Of a stretch of DNA of 52,230 bases, positions 17,191 to 26,246 are shown in pieces; positions within the stretch are counted from its first letter, which is position 1, and the number at the start of each line of letters is the position of its first letter. A program made the translations under genes and the position numbers. Below the pieces are notes generated by a model. That model had not been told where the DNA came from. It searched no databases and worked only from the letters and a program-made list of their open reading frames with translations. The stretch is from contig CACJAI010000007.1 in NCBI GenBank assembly GCA_902591315.1, forward strand, positions 1 to 52,230, in the 5' to 3' direction. Origin of the DNA: an uncultured Alphaproteobacteria bacterium (GTDB lineage Bacteria > Pseudomonadota > Alphaproteobacteria > HIMB59).

Positions 17191-18144
17191 ATGATTAAAT
17201 CACAAACAATTGAAAATAAGTTTTTAAGAGTTAAGACTCTCAATATTGGTGCAACATTATTTGAAGTATTTTATAAAAAGAAAAAAATCAATTTAATTCT
17301 AAATTTAGGAAATATCTCATCATATAAAAATAATAAAAATTACTTAGGCGCAACATGTGGCAGGTATGCAAATAGAATAAAAAAAGCTCAATTTCAGATC
17401 AAAGGAGTAAAATACAAATTAACTAGAAATGAGGGAAAAAATATACTACATGGTGGTAAAAAAGGGTTTGACTCAAAAATTTGGCAAGTTAAGAGCTTCT
17501 CCAAATCTCATATTAGCTATTATTGTATATCTCCAGATAAAGATCAGGGTTTCCCAGGAGAATTATATTCCAGTTGTGATTACTCAATTACAAATTCGAC
17601 TCTCAAAATCAATATAAGTGCACAAACATCAAAAACTACTCACGTTAATATGGTAAATCACGCCTATTGGAATTTAGATAAAATTAAAAAAGATATTTTT
17701 GATCACCACGTCCAAATCAATTCAAATCATTACTTAGAAAATGATAGAGAAAATATACCTACTGGTAGGGTAATGAATGTAAAAGGAACACGTTTTGATT
17801 TTAAAAAATCAACTAAGATACGTGATAAGTTTACCAATAAATTCAAGGGATTTGACGAAAATTTCATTATAAAAAAGAATTCTAAGTTTGTAGCTAAAAT
17901 ACAATCACCAAAAAGCAATATATCCCTAAAAATTTTTTCTAATCAACCTGGTGTTCAATTTTATACTGGTCAGCATTTAAAATATTCCAGTAATCGTATT
18001 AAAATTAAAAAATATCAAGGTATGTGTTTTGAAACTCAGGGTTTTCCAAACGCACCCAATAATCGAAAATTTCCTTCAACGCAATTAAATCCATTACAAA
18101 TTTATAAACATCAAATGAAGTTTGAAATTGGAGAAATTAAATAA
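17191..18144 (+). CDS. galM: Aldose 1-epimerase (mutarotase)
   Basis: This 317-residue protein matches GalM-family mutarotases. Markers are GRYANRIKKAQF near residue 55, the LHGG segment, the catalytic histidine in MVNHAYWNLD, and the late catalytic glutamate region FETQGFPNAPNNRKFPST. It interconverts alpha and beta anomers of aldoses and is a frequent companion of sugar catabolic genes. It is somewhat shorter and much more lysine-rich than typical GalM. It is the last gene of the operon and ends immediately against the convergent DUF4340 gene, with no spacer. Confidence 0.87.
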   Translation: MIKSQTIENKFLRVKTLNIGATLFEVFYKKKKINLILNLGNISSYKNNKNYLGATCGRYANRIKKAQFQIKGVKYKLTRNEGKNILHGGKKGFDSKIWQVKSFSKSHISYYCISPDKDQGFPGELYSSCDYSITNSTLKINISAQTSKTTHVNMVNHAYWNLDKIKKDIFDHHVQINSNHYLENDRENIPTGRVMNVKGTRFDFKKSTKIRDKFTNKFKGFDENFIIKKNSKFVAKIQSPKSNISLKIFSNQPGVQFYTGQHLKYSSNRIKIKKYQGMCFETQGFPNAPNNRKFPSTQLNPLQIYKHQMKFEIGEIK

Positions 18145-19149
18145 TTATTCGGTTTTTTCTCTTAATTTTATATTCAATGTATCAAAAAATATTTGAGGAA
18201 CGCTAAAAGCAAAATTATATAAAAAAGCAATCGAACTAACTTGTATTTGATTTCCATCTAGCAATGGATCTATAAACTTTGATATTTGAACTTTGTCATC
18301 GACATAATTCCAATCAAAAGTAGCATGAACACCTTTACCCTCTATATCATAAAAATTTACAAATATTACAGTTCCATTATTGAGTGTAAACCTAGTTTTT
18401 AAGTCTGGAGAGTTAGGTAATTCTGACTTAAGTATAAAGCCATTATGTTGAAGATCAGTTAATATATTTTGAGCATCAATAATTTTATCATTATCAATTT
18501 CATTAAATTGAGAGGTTAAATTTGTGTGTTCTAGCTCTCCTTCTTTCATACTTAAATTAATCATATTCTGATTATAAATTTGAATTGATTTGATTTGAGA
18601 TTTACCAATATTTATTAAATCGGTGGGTACCCAATAGAAATCAGATACATCAGCAGTTAAGTTTGTTGATACTAAATAAGATTGATTGGAGTCAGTAGCT
18701 TTTATGTAAGATCCTGGGATATTGTAATTATAAATACCAATATCTAGTGAATATAAGACCTCATCATCTTTTGATTTTAAAATTAATTGCATTTTATTTT
18801 CATCATCTAGACCCAATTTGTATAAAAGATCTTCGCGATTAGTTTTAGCATCTAAAATATTTGCTTCACGAAGTTGAATAAAAAACCTACTTAAAAGCTC
18901 AGTATTTGCGGGAAAATTATTTGAGCTTGAAATAAGCCATTGATTATCAATGATTTCAATAACAGATCTTCCATTTTGATTAGAAAATTCAATGTATGCA
19001 ATTTCTGGTAAAACTTCATCAAAACTAGGAAACAATACTTCAGATGATGAATTATTAGAGATATTTTTGCCATCAAAATACATACCAAGAGCAATAATTA
19101 AAAATCCAAAAGATAGTAAAACCAAGATTTTTAAATTTTTAATATACAT
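18145..19149 (-). CDS. DUF4340-type exported protein of a Gld-like ABC system
   Basis: This 334-residue protein has one N-terminal membrane anchor (ILVLLSFGFLIIALGMYFDG) followed by an extracytoplasmic part. The repeated beta-rich segments with IEFSNQNGRSVIEIIDNQWLIS and WYWV-like DFYWVPTDLINI stretches look like DUF4340 proteins. DUF4340 genes are commonly found directly after GldG-like genes in Proteobacteria and Bacteroidetes, which is the arrangement here. Function is unknown; a periplasmic partner of the ABC-2 exporter is the usual inference. Its start abuts the stop of the upstream gene, so it belongs to that operon. Confidence 0.7.
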   Translation of the reverse strand: MYIKNLKILVLLSFGFLIIALGMYFDGKNISNNSSSEVLFPSFDEVLPEIAYIEFSNQNGRSVIEIIDNQWLISSSNNFPANTELLSRFFIQLREANILDAKTNREDLLYKLGLDDENKMQLILKSKDDEVLYSLDIGIYNYNIPGSYIKATDSNQSYLVSTNLTADVSDFYWVPTDLINIGKSQIKSIQIYNQNMINLSMKEGELEHTNLTSQFNEIDNDKIIDAQNILTDLQHNGFILKSELPNSPDLKTRFTLNNGTVIFVNFYDIEGKGVHATFDWNYVDDKVQISKFIDPLLDGNQIQVSSIAFLYNFAFSVPQIFFDTLNIKLREKTE

Positions 19150-20985
19150 TTATCTGCTTTTTCTTTTTCTGATACCGAGTTGTCTTGGAATAAAAAACAT
19201 TAGTAGAATTAAAAGAACAGGGATTAAAAAAGTATTTAATATATTTATTTGATTTGCTAATCGATCTATGTCTTTACTTAAATTTCTTCTAACTTCTCTT
19301 AGTTGTTTACGAGTATTTTCTACTTGTAATTGAAAATTTGCTAATTCCATTAATTGTTTGTCAGATAAATTGACACTTTCTACATCTCTACCGCCTGATA
19401 AATTTTGAATTTGATTTAATGTATTATCAAGTTGAGCTTGTAATTGCTGTTCCTGTCCTAGATACATCTGCTCAGCTTCTGCTTGAAGTTTTTGAACTAC
19501 AACAAACGGTCTAAATGGAGCCTCTTTGTTTCTCAGATCAATAAATTCGTCATAACCTGTCATTGAGTCAAATACATTTGTAACTAAACTTCCATTATCA
19601 GATGTTGCCTCTATTACATTGGTATCTAAAAACTTTTGAATTCTTGCCCAAAAGGCATTTCTTATAAAATCAGCGTCACTGAAAACTACCACATTTATAT
19701 TTTTTGAGGATGTTTCTAAATGATTATCATTTTTAAATTCGAAATCATTAAAATTACTTTTTGCGATACCATTTAATTTTACTCCAAAGTCATAGCTAAT
19801 TCCTGTTGGCTGAAAATTATTAATGAGCTTAATTGGATCATGTACCTCTTTCATAGGTAGATCCATTGTTACCTCACTGGAGGACATAATAGGAGTGTAA
19901 GAAATTTCACTTTCATCATTTAATGGGGAAAGACCACCTGGAGACACAAGTCTAATTAAAGATAAACCGTCTCCAATTTCTTCAGCTTGATTAATGAACT
20001 GTCCTCTGACTTCAGGCCAATTCAATTTCAACATAGTTTGCAAAGATGTATTTTCAGTTATGTTTTGTTGTGTTTGCAGTCTTGTGGCTTGAGCACCATC
20101 TAAAATAACATTGCTATTATAGTTAATATTGAGGGTTTTTAAGACATTTTCTAAATTTGATGATTTATTTGAATGGTCATTTTTCTCAAAAAATGGATCA
20201 ACAAAAATAACTGATTTTCCACCATTCAAGATGAATTGTTCAACTGCATATTCAGTTTTGTCACTAATGTCAGAGGGGTGATAAACTATTAATAAGTCTA
20301 TACCTTCAAAACTCTCTACGTCTGTGTCTAAAAACTCAAAATCATAAAAATAACTAAGCTCCTCAAGTATCGTATATTCTCCTTGTCCAAGCTGATTATT
20401 TGGCATCATTGGTGGTGTAGTGTCCACCCATGATAAAAAACCAATCATTGGTTTTTTTGATCTATTAAGTTTGTATACAATGTCAGTCAATTGTTTTTCT
20501 AATGTGCCAGCTTTTGAGGGATCAAAAAAGGGAACAGTTTCTATGTCATCTGTTGTATTTGAAGCAATTAATCCAAAATATACTTTGGACCCTTCTTGAT
20601 CTATAGGAAAACCCTGCACACCATATCTATTTACATAATCTTCATCATCTGAATAAGGTTCTGGTTCAATAAAGTTTAATTCAATTTTACCTGAAGCTAG
20701 ATCTGAATATCTGTTTAATAGACCTTGAACTTGATTAGCGTAATTTTGAATAATAGGAATATTTTTAGACAAGTCTCTGCTATATACAAAATTAATTTTT
20801 ATTGGCTCTTCTATTTCGTCTATAACTCTCTTAGTACCACTTGAAAGAGTAAAAGTTTTGGTAGAGGTAAAATCAACTCCCAAATTAAAATTGATTTTTT
20901 GGATTATAAAATTAAAGGACAAAAATAAAATAACAGTGCTTAGTATAGATACTATAAGATAGTTTTTTTGTAAAAATTTATTCAT
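19150..20985 (-). CDS. GldG-family ABC transporter auxiliary protein
   Basis: The chosen ATG at 20985 overlaps the stop of the permease gene (TAATG), giving 611 residues; an upstream in-frame ATG at 21027 would lie inside the permease gene. The protein has an N-terminal membrane helix, a large extracytoplasmic region resembling the GldG/ABC_transp_aux domain (SLSSGTKRVIDEIEEPIKI-like start, FVDPFFEKND), a coiled-coil-prone segment near residues 520-590 and a C-terminal membrane helix ending in basic residues. In Flavobacteria GldG works with GldA and GldF in gliding; here no other gliding genes are seen, so another export or envelope role is more likely. Confidence 0.8.
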   Translation of the reverse strand: MNKFLQKNYLIVSILSTVILFLSFNFIIQKINFNLGVDFTSTKTFTLSSGTKRVIDEIEEPIKINFVYSRDLSKNIPIIQNYANQVQGLLNRYSDLASGKIELNFIEPEPYSDDEDYVNRYGVQGFPIDQEGSKVYFGLIASNTTDDIETVPFFDPSKAGTLEKQLTDIVYKLNRSKKPMIGFLSWVDTTPPMMPNNQLGQGEYTILEELSYFYDFEFLDTDVESFEGIDLLIVYHPSDISDKTEYAVEQFILNGGKSVIFVDPFFEKNDHSNKSSNLENVLKTLNINYNSNVILDGAQATRLQTQQNITENTSLQTMLKLNWPEVRGQFINQAEEIGDGLSLIRLVSPGGLSPLNDESEISYTPIMSSSEVTMDLPMKEVHDPIKLINNFQPTGISYDFGVKLNGIAKSNFNDFEFKNDNHLETSSKNINVVVFSDADFIRNAFWARIQKFLDTNVIEATSDNGSLVTNVFDSMTGYDEFIDLRNKEAPFRPFVVVQKLQAEAEQMYLGQEQQLQAQLDNTLNQIQNLSGGRDVESVNLSDKQLMELANFQLQVENTRKQLREVRRNLSKDIDRLANQINILNTFLIPVLLILLMFFIPRQLGIRKRKSR

Positions 20986-21704
20986 TAGTCTCGATTTAAA
21001 AATTTTATAATTGTTAAATAATTCCAAAGAGCAATAAAGGATAAAAAGAAAAACAATCCTTTAATTGAGAAAAAACCTGTTTGGATACTTGAGAAGTGAG
21101 TCAAAAAGCTAAAACTAGAAATGAGTTCCACTATTTCAATAGGTAAAATCCCAGTTATAAAATTAATCATAAGAGGAAATCCACTTATGGTGAAAAGGAA
21201 TGAGACTAAAATAGATAAAATAAAGGCAATTATTTGATTGTTAGTTAACGAAGAAAAGAAAATTCCAAGAGAGACATAAGCACCTGCCATGATAATAACC
21301 CCAAGATATTGGCCAATAATTACAAGGTTATCAGGGTTTCCAAGATAATTTACTGTTATCCAAATAGGAAAGGTCAAAACAACAGAGAATACAACAAAAG
21401 CCCAAGTTGCAAAAAATTTACTCAACACTATCTTCCACAAAGGAATTGGCAAAGTCATTAATAATTCAATAGTACCGAGTCTTTTCTCCTCGGACCAACT
21501 CTTCATAGTAACTGCAGAGACAAAGAAAATAAAAACCCATGGAATAAAACTAAAAAAAACCGTTAAGTCTGCAACTCCTGAGGAGAAAAATGAGCCAAAA
21601 TAAAATGTTAAGGACATAGAGGTCAAAATAAATATTGCAGTAAAAATATAGGCGACAGGAGTAATAAAATATAATTTAAGTTCTCTTTTAATTAATGCCA
21701 ACAT
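20985..21704 (-). CDS. ABC-2 type transporter permease (GldF-like)
   Basis: This is a 239-residue membrane protein with six hydrophobic helices. The segment MKSWSEEKRLGTIELLMTLP is a hallmark of ABC-2 permeases of the GldF/NosY kind. It lies between the ATPase gene (one-base overlap) and the GldG-like gene (one-base overlap), so the three are translated together. It probably forms the membrane channel or mechanochemical component of the complex. The transported molecule is not known. Confidence 0.87.
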   Translation of the reverse strand: MLALIKRELKLYFITPVAYIFTAIFILTSMSLTFYFGSFFSSGVADLTVFFSFIPWVFIFFVSAVTMKSWSEEKRLGTIELLMTLPIPLWKIVLSKFFATWAFVVFSVVLTFPIWITVNYLGNPDNLVIIGQYLGVIIMAGAYVSLGIFFSSLTNNQIIAFILSILVSFLFTISGFPLMINFITGILPIEIVELISSFSFLTHFSSIQTGFFSIKGLFFFLSFIALWNYLTIIKFLNRD

Positions 21705-22405
21705 TAGCTTACTAACTTTCTAAATTTTTCATCTAGGGATTTACCAATTTTTTTCTTAAGCTGTGATGGAGTTCCCTCAAAGACTTTTTGTCCATCATTA
21801 ATAATAAGACACTTATTGCAAACCTCAGGAACTTCATCAAGTATGTGTGTAGAAATTATAATTGCTTTTGTTTTAGATAATTTTTTAATTAATTTTCTTA
21901 CTTCAAACTTTTGAAGGGGGTCCAATCCATCAGTTGGCTCATCTAAGATCAGTAATTTGGGATTATGAATAAGAGCCTGTGCTATTCCAACACGTCTTTT
22001 AAAACCTTTTGATAAAGTTTCAATAGGAACATCTTTTACTTCTTCTAGTTGCAGATCATTAATTACTTTTTTGATTGCTGCTTTTGAATTTTTTATATTT
22101 CTTACCTGGCAAACGTAGTCTAGGTAAAGATATGGTGAAAAGTCCAAATAAAGTGGAACACCTTCAGGTAAGTAGCCAATCATTGACTTTGTGTGAATGG
22201 GATCTATTTCAATGTCCTTATTGTTTATGATAACGTTTCCACTGTCAGATTTAAGATAACCTGTTATTACCCTCATGGAAGTTGTTTTGCCAGCACCATT
22301 AGGTCCAAGGAACCCCATCACATCACCAACTTTGACCTCAAAAGAGAGTTTATTAATGGCAGTAAAATCGCCAAAATTTTTAGAAATATCTATTACGCTT
22401 AACAT
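21704..22405 (-). CDS. ABC transporter ATPase (GldA-like)
   Basis: This 233-residue ATPase has Walker A GPNGAGKTTS near residue 35, the Q-loop region MIGYLPEGVPLYLDFSPY, the signature LSKGFKRRVGIAQAL, Walker B LLILDEPTDGLDPLQ and the switch histidine in STHILDEV. This pattern, with LSKGFKRRVG, is typical of ABC-2 exporter ATPases (GldA, CcmA and NatA type). It heads an operon continuing into the permease, GldG-like and DUF4340 genes. Length is normal for the family. Confidence 0.9.
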   Translation of the reverse strand: MLSVIDISKNFGDFTAINKLSFEVKVGDVMGFLGPNGAGKTTSMRVITGYLKSDSGNVIINNKDIEIDPIHTKSMIGYLPEGVPLYLDFSPYLYLDYVCQVRNIKNSKAAIKKVINDLQLEEVKDVPIETLSKGFKRRVGIAQALIHNPKLLILDEPTDGLDPLQKFEVRKLIKKLSKTKAIIISTHILDEVPEVCNKCLIINDGQKVFEGTPSQLKKKIGKSLDEKFRKLVS

Positions 22406-22478
22406 TTTTCATATTATTTAGTTTAAAATCTTAATAATTCAAGATGTTATATTTACCATCTCTTATCAGATGAAGTTT

Positions 22479-23642
22479 CTACCATGCAGACCTATAAATA
22501 TCAAAAGCATCTTTTTCAGATATTTCTCTTGGATTATTGATTAGTAATCGGGTTTGTTTCATAGCATCTCTAGCCATTGTTTCGCATGCAGTTTCAGGGA
22601 TGTCGAGATCTCTTAATCTTTGTTCTAAACCTAATTCGCTTGATAGATCTGACAACTTTTCAATGAATTTTGAAGAAATATCTTGAGTGCTTGTGCTTGT
22701 ATCAATATCTGGAAAAACAATTGGGGCTATTTCACTATACAGTTTTGATGCATTTTGATCAGATATATTAAATCTTAACACATATGGCAGAACAAGTGCG
22801 TTGGAAAGACCGTGCGGGACATGATAAGTGCCTCCAATCGGATACGCTAAAGCATGAACGCCTGCAACTGGAGAGTTTCCAAAGGAGACACCTGCTAGCA
22901 TAGAGCCAACAAGCATTTTTGATCTTGCTTCAATATCCTTTCCGTTAATGACAGCTTGTCTTATAGAATTACCTAAAAGCTTCAATGCTTCCTTTGCAAG
23001 TGTTTGGGAGATCAAATTATTGTTCACACTTTTTGAAGCATAAGACTCTATCGCGTGGACCATTGCATCAATACCGGTAGCTGCAGTAATGTGAGGGGGA
23101 AGACCGAGTGTTAATGATGGATCAAGAATTGCAAGGTCTGGAAGTATAATAGGAGAGGAAACTCCTTTTTTTTCTAAATCTTCTTGTGTGATAATAGAAA
23201 TTGGAGTTACTTCAGAACCAGTACCAGAAGTTGTTGGGTAAAGTGCAAGAGGGAGCCTAGGCCCTTTAGCATTAGCCACTCCCCAAGCTTCATGAATATT
23301 TTCGTTTGAGCCAATCAAAAGTGCAGTTAATTTCGATACGTCCATTGATGATCCACCACCAAATCCAATTACACCTGTTGCATCAAAATCTCTTCCCTGT
23401 TGTACACAACTCATAAGTGTTTTTATAGATGGGTCAGCTTCAACATTATCAAAAATTAAAATTTCAGAGTATTTTTGAAGCTCAGTAATTGTTTTTTCGT
23501 GTAACCCAATTTTTACTAAACCCGGATCAGTTACAAATAGTATTTTGTTACCAAGTTTTTTAGATACTTCCTCTGCTGTGCCTACTGAATAGTCACTTCC
23601 AAATCTTATTCCAGGAGTAGTGTTGAATTGAAACGCTTTCAC
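22479..23642 (-). CDS. Iron-containing (group III) alcohol dehydrogenase
   Basis: This 387-residue enzyme shows the NAD-binding GFGGGSSMDVSKL segment, the TTSGTGSEVTP segment and the metal-binding histidines in GVHALAYPIGGTYHVPHG, all characteristic of Fe-type alcohol dehydrogenases. It would interconvert an alcohol and an aldehyde or ketone; the substrate is unknown. It is monocistronic on this strand, 73 bases upstream of the Gld-like operon and divergent from the parA gene. Methanol-, butanol- and hydroxy-acid dehydrogenases of the same family cannot be told apart here. Confidence 0.9.
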   Translation of the reverse strand: MKAFQFNTTPGIRFGSDYSVGTAEEVSKKLGNKILFVTDPGLVKIGLHEKTITELQKYSEILIFDNVEADPSIKTLMSCVQQGRDFDATGVIGFGGGSSMDVSKLTALLIGSNENIHEAWGVANAKGPRLPLALYPTTSGTGSEVTPISIITQEDLEKKGVSSPIILPDLAILDPSLTLGLPPHITAATGIDAMVHAIESYASKSVNNNLISQTLAKEALKLLGNSIRQAVINGKDIEARSKMLVGSMLAGVSFGNSPVAGVHALAYPIGGTYHVPHGLSNALVLPYVLRFNISDQNASKLYSEIAPIVFPDIDTSTSTQDISSKFIEKLSDLSSELGLEQRLRDLDIPETACETMARDAMKQTRLLINNPREISEKDAFDIYRSAW

Positions 23643-23771
23643 GATAGCAATATAGATGATATGAGGTTTATTTCCTATATAATTTTACCAAACCTATTCT
23701 AAGCACCTATCAACCCACAACTTTTTTTTAATAAGGCTTTCTTAAGAGTTTTTTATTTTTATACTTGAGTT

Positions 23772-24410
23772 GTGTCTAAGGTTATTACCATCGCTCAACA
23801 AAAAGGAGGCTCTGGAAAAACCACTATAGCTGCAAATTTAGCTGCTGTTTATTCTTTAAAAAATAATTTATCCACGACATTACTCGACACAGACCCTCAA
23901 GGCAGTTTAGGTAAGTGGTTTCTTACCAGAAATGAAAAACTTAAAAATAAAAATATGATTCAGTTTAAAACAGCAAGCCTCTGGGGCGCACAGTATGAGG
24001 CTAAAACGCTTAAAGAAAAATCTGATTTAGTAATAATTGATACTCCTCCCAAAATTGACGCTGATGGAAGACCAGCAATTGAAATAGCTGACCTTGTCAT
24101 TATACCGATATCTCCCTCTCAAGTGGATTTTTGGGCCACGGAGTCCATAATTGAATTAGCGAAAAGAGAAAAAAGAGAGATATTAATACTCATTAATAGA
24201 GCAAATGCAAAATCTAAACTTATTCAAGAAGCACATAAATTTGTTAATAAAATGAATGTTAAAAAAGCAAAAACAATTTTGGGTAATAGACAAATATTTG
24301 TATCAACTATGGGATTAGGGTTAACAGTAGTAGAAAAACAAAGAACTGGAAAAGGGTGTTTAGAAATGTTGGCTCTAGCAAAAGAGATACGGTCATTCTT
24401 GAAATTTTAA
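23772..24410 (+). CDS. ParA/MinD-family ATPase (orphan)
   Basis: This 212-residue protein starts at a GTG. It has the deviant Walker A QQKGGSGKTTIAANLA, the Walker A' segment LLDTDPQGSLG and Walker B-like LVIIDTPPK, which are the ParA hallmarks. It lacks a DNA-binding N-terminal extension and no parB gene follows, so it is not a standard chromosome-partition ParA. Small ParA proteins of this kind position protein clusters, chemoreceptors or plasmids. The downstream 149-residue protein is a possible partner or regulator, 15 bases away. Confidence 0.88.
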   Translation: MSKVITIAQQKGGSGKTTIAANLAAVYSLKNNLSTTLLDTDPQGSLGKWFLTRNEKLKNKNMIQFKTASLWGAQYEAKTLKEKSDLVIIDTPPKIDADGRPAIEIADLVIIPISPSQVDFWATESIIELAKREKREILILINRANAKSKLIQEAHKFVNKMNVKKAKTILGNRQIFVSTMGLGLTVVEKQRTGKGCLEMLALAKEIRSFLKF

Positions 24411-24425
24411 ATTTTAATAAATTAT

Positions 24426-24875
24426 ATGAATGAAGAAATAGATAATGAACAACTCCATGACATATGCTCAAGATTATTGAAAGGTTTTATTAATTGGATT
24501 GAAATAAATGATAGTAAAGAAAAAGCATCAATTCTCGATAATGCATTCCAATTTAAAACATCTATCCTAGAACAAGATAAATCAACACTTCAAAAAAAAT
24601 ACTTTATATCACCACAGGATTTATCAAAAAAAGAAGCTGATGTTCTCTTACTACAGTGGAAAGATACTTTTTCCACATTAGTTAATTCAAATGTCGATAG
24701 ACTATCAAAGGACTCTTTTAAGATATGGTTTTTAAGCTTAGCATCATATTCGATCCCAGAATTAGAAAAGGATGCAAACGAACTATGGTCAAAACTTTTA
24801 GAGGGTGTTGAATATTGTCATAAATTTTCTATCAAAGATGTTCCATATCCGCTCAACACTATTTCAAAGAACTAA
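24426..24875 (+). CDS. Hypothetical protein, possible ParA partner
   Basis: I do not recognise this 149-residue protein. It is acidic, apparently alpha-helical, and has no signal peptide or membrane segment. It follows the parA gene by 15 bases on the same strand, which suggests co-transcription and a possible functional link, such as an adaptor or cargo for the ATPase. Its stop lies 4 bases before the next gene start. Confidence 0.65.
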   Translation: MNEEIDNEQLHDICSRLLKGFINWIEINDSKEKASILDNAFQFKTSILEQDKSTLQKKYFISPQDLSKKEADVLLLQWKDTFSTLVNSNVDRLSKDSFKIWFLSLASYSIPELEKDANELWSKLLEGVEYCHKFSIKDVPYPLNTISKN

Positions 24876-24879
24876 ATCA

Positions 24880-25482
24880 ATGTTAAAATTCCTTATGTTT
24901 AAGACATTATTTACGGTAAGCATGTTTTTTTGTTTGAATGCACAATCAATTGAGCTTTTTGGTTATAAATTGTACGAGGACATTCTTAGGTATGAAAATG
25001 ATGGTAGAATAAAATTAAAGAAAGGTAATATTGAGAGCATTTCTATTAAAGAGGACAACGTCTTGATAGCAAACAAATATCTTACTGAATACACATTAAA
25101 ATCAACAAAAACAGGAAATATTTACGAAATTCACGGCTCAAATAATCAATTGCAACTCAGTCCTGTTGAGTGCCTTGACATTCAAGATAGCTTTATTAAT
25201 TCATTTCAAAAGAAAAACACCGAATTATTTCAAACTGAAGTTAAACAATTTCCAAATAAACTTAAAAGTAAAACAACCTGGGAAATTTATCTTAGCAATA
25301 AATCTAATAGTAGTGAGTTAATTTTCTCAGTTACTTGTGATTATAGCTTTAATAATAGGAGAATGGATATAATTTTAACTGATAGTGCTTATTTAAGTAA
25401 TGAAAATTCGAACTATGAAAATTTACTTGATGAAAATAAAGAAAATATTTCAAAAGAAGAAATTGATACTAGTGGAATTTAG
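24880..25482 (+). CDS. Exported protein of unknown function
   Basis: The ATG at 24880 gives a 200-residue protein whose first 25 residues form a signal peptide (MLKFLMFKTLFTVSMFFCLNAQS). A farther upstream ATG at 24805 would put 25 residues inside the preceding gene and bury the signal, so it is rejected. The mature protein contains SIELFGYKLYEDIL near its start, is mixed alpha/beta and rich in Lys, Asn and Ser, and has two cysteines (in VECLDI and VTCDYS). I know no family for it. It follows the parA gene and the 149-residue gene, so an operon of three is likely. Confidence 0.6.
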   Translation: MLKFLMFKTLFTVSMFFCLNAQSIELFGYKLYEDILRYENDGRIKLKKGNIESISIKEDNVLIANKYLTEYTLKSTKTGNIYEIHGSNNQLQLSPVECLDIQDSFINSFQKKNTELFQTEVKQFPNKLKSKTTWEIYLSNKSNSSELIFSVTCDYSFNNRRMDIILTDSAYLSNENSNYENLLDENKENISKEEIDTSGI

Positions 25483-25696
25483 TAACTAGAGATAACATAT
25501 TAATAATTATATAAGACTTTATTTCTGATTTCAGTTGATCATAAGTTTCAGGTAATTTATCACTAAGCTGTAAAGCAAAGTCTATAATTTCATAAGCTTC
25601 ATCTTTACTCATATAAATCTCATTACATAGGTCATGGGCAAGTTTTTCTCTTATTAATATTAAAGAAGCTAATGATCTCTTTTGTTTTTTTTTCAA
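25469..25696 (-). CDS. Small hypothetical protein
   Basis: This 75-residue reading frame starts with a TTG one base after the stop of the upstream exported-protein gene on the same strand. It ends by overlapping the tail of the convergent exported-protein gene by 14 bases. The protein is basic at its start (KKKQKRS) and appears to form helices with regular charged and hydrophobic alternation, with no signal peptide. The composition looks protein-like, but there is no known family. The call rests on spacing and composition only. Confidence 0.45.
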   Translation of the reverse strand: MKKKQKRSLASLILIREKLAHDLCNEIYMSKDEAYEIIDFALQLSDKLPETYDQLKSEIKSYIIINMLSLVTKFH

Positions 25697-25697
25697 A

Positions 25698-26246
25698 CTA
25701 TTTTTTTGTTGGTTTCTTAAGTTTCATTCCGGTTCCTCCAAGTTGCATGCCACCAGAACCTTTACACAAACTTTTCTTTTCTTTGTCACACTTTTCTATC
25801 TTCTTATCTTTTTTCTCTTCTTTTTTGACAACCTCTTTTTCTTCTTTCTTTTCTTCTGATTTTACTTCCTCATTTACAATTTTTGTATCTGAGGAAGGCT
25901 CAACATTTTGAACTGTGTTGACAGATCCAACCTGAATATTAGAGAGCATTTCTAATATTTGATCTTGTTTTGATAGTTTATCTTTCTGTTTTGCCTTCCA
26001 AGATTTTGGTAGTTTTAAATCGATACAACTCTCAGAACCGCAAAAAAGGACATCCCCAGTTTCATTATCAAATAAAAAACCACCGCAATTTTCAACACCT
26101 TTTTGAGTACAATTTGGGATGTGCATCTCATACTCTGCATTCAAATTCATCGACAATAATGGCAAACTTAGAAGAATTACAAAAATATATCTCATCAACT
26201 TATAATGTATCATTTGTAGAAAAAATTTTCTAAATTTTTTATTCAT
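25698..26246 (-). CDS. Exported Lys/Glu-rich protein of unknown function
   Basis: This 182-residue protein has a long basic N-terminus and then a hydrophobic signal core (IFVILLSLPLLSMNLNA). A short domain with paired cysteines follows (residues about 40-78: PNCTQKGVENCGGF, VLFCGSESCIDL), then a tail of about 65 residues dominated by lysine and glutamate, ending in a glycine-rich stretch. The start at 26246 has a GGAG-type ribosome binding site inside the GST gene end; ATGs at 26213 and 26195 would also keep the signal. I recognise no family. The CX-rich domain and charged tail suggest a periplasmic or outer-envelope protein. Confidence 0.6.
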   Translation of the reverse strand: MNKKFRKFFLQMIHYKLMRYIFVILLSLPLLSMNLNAEYEMHIPNCTQKGVENCGGFLFDNETGDVLFCGSESCIDLKLPKSWKAKQKDKLSKQDQILEMLSNIQVGSVNTVQNVEPSSDTKIVNEEVKSEEKKEEKEVVKKEEKKDKKIEKCDKEKKSLCKGSGGMQLGGTGMKLKKPTKK

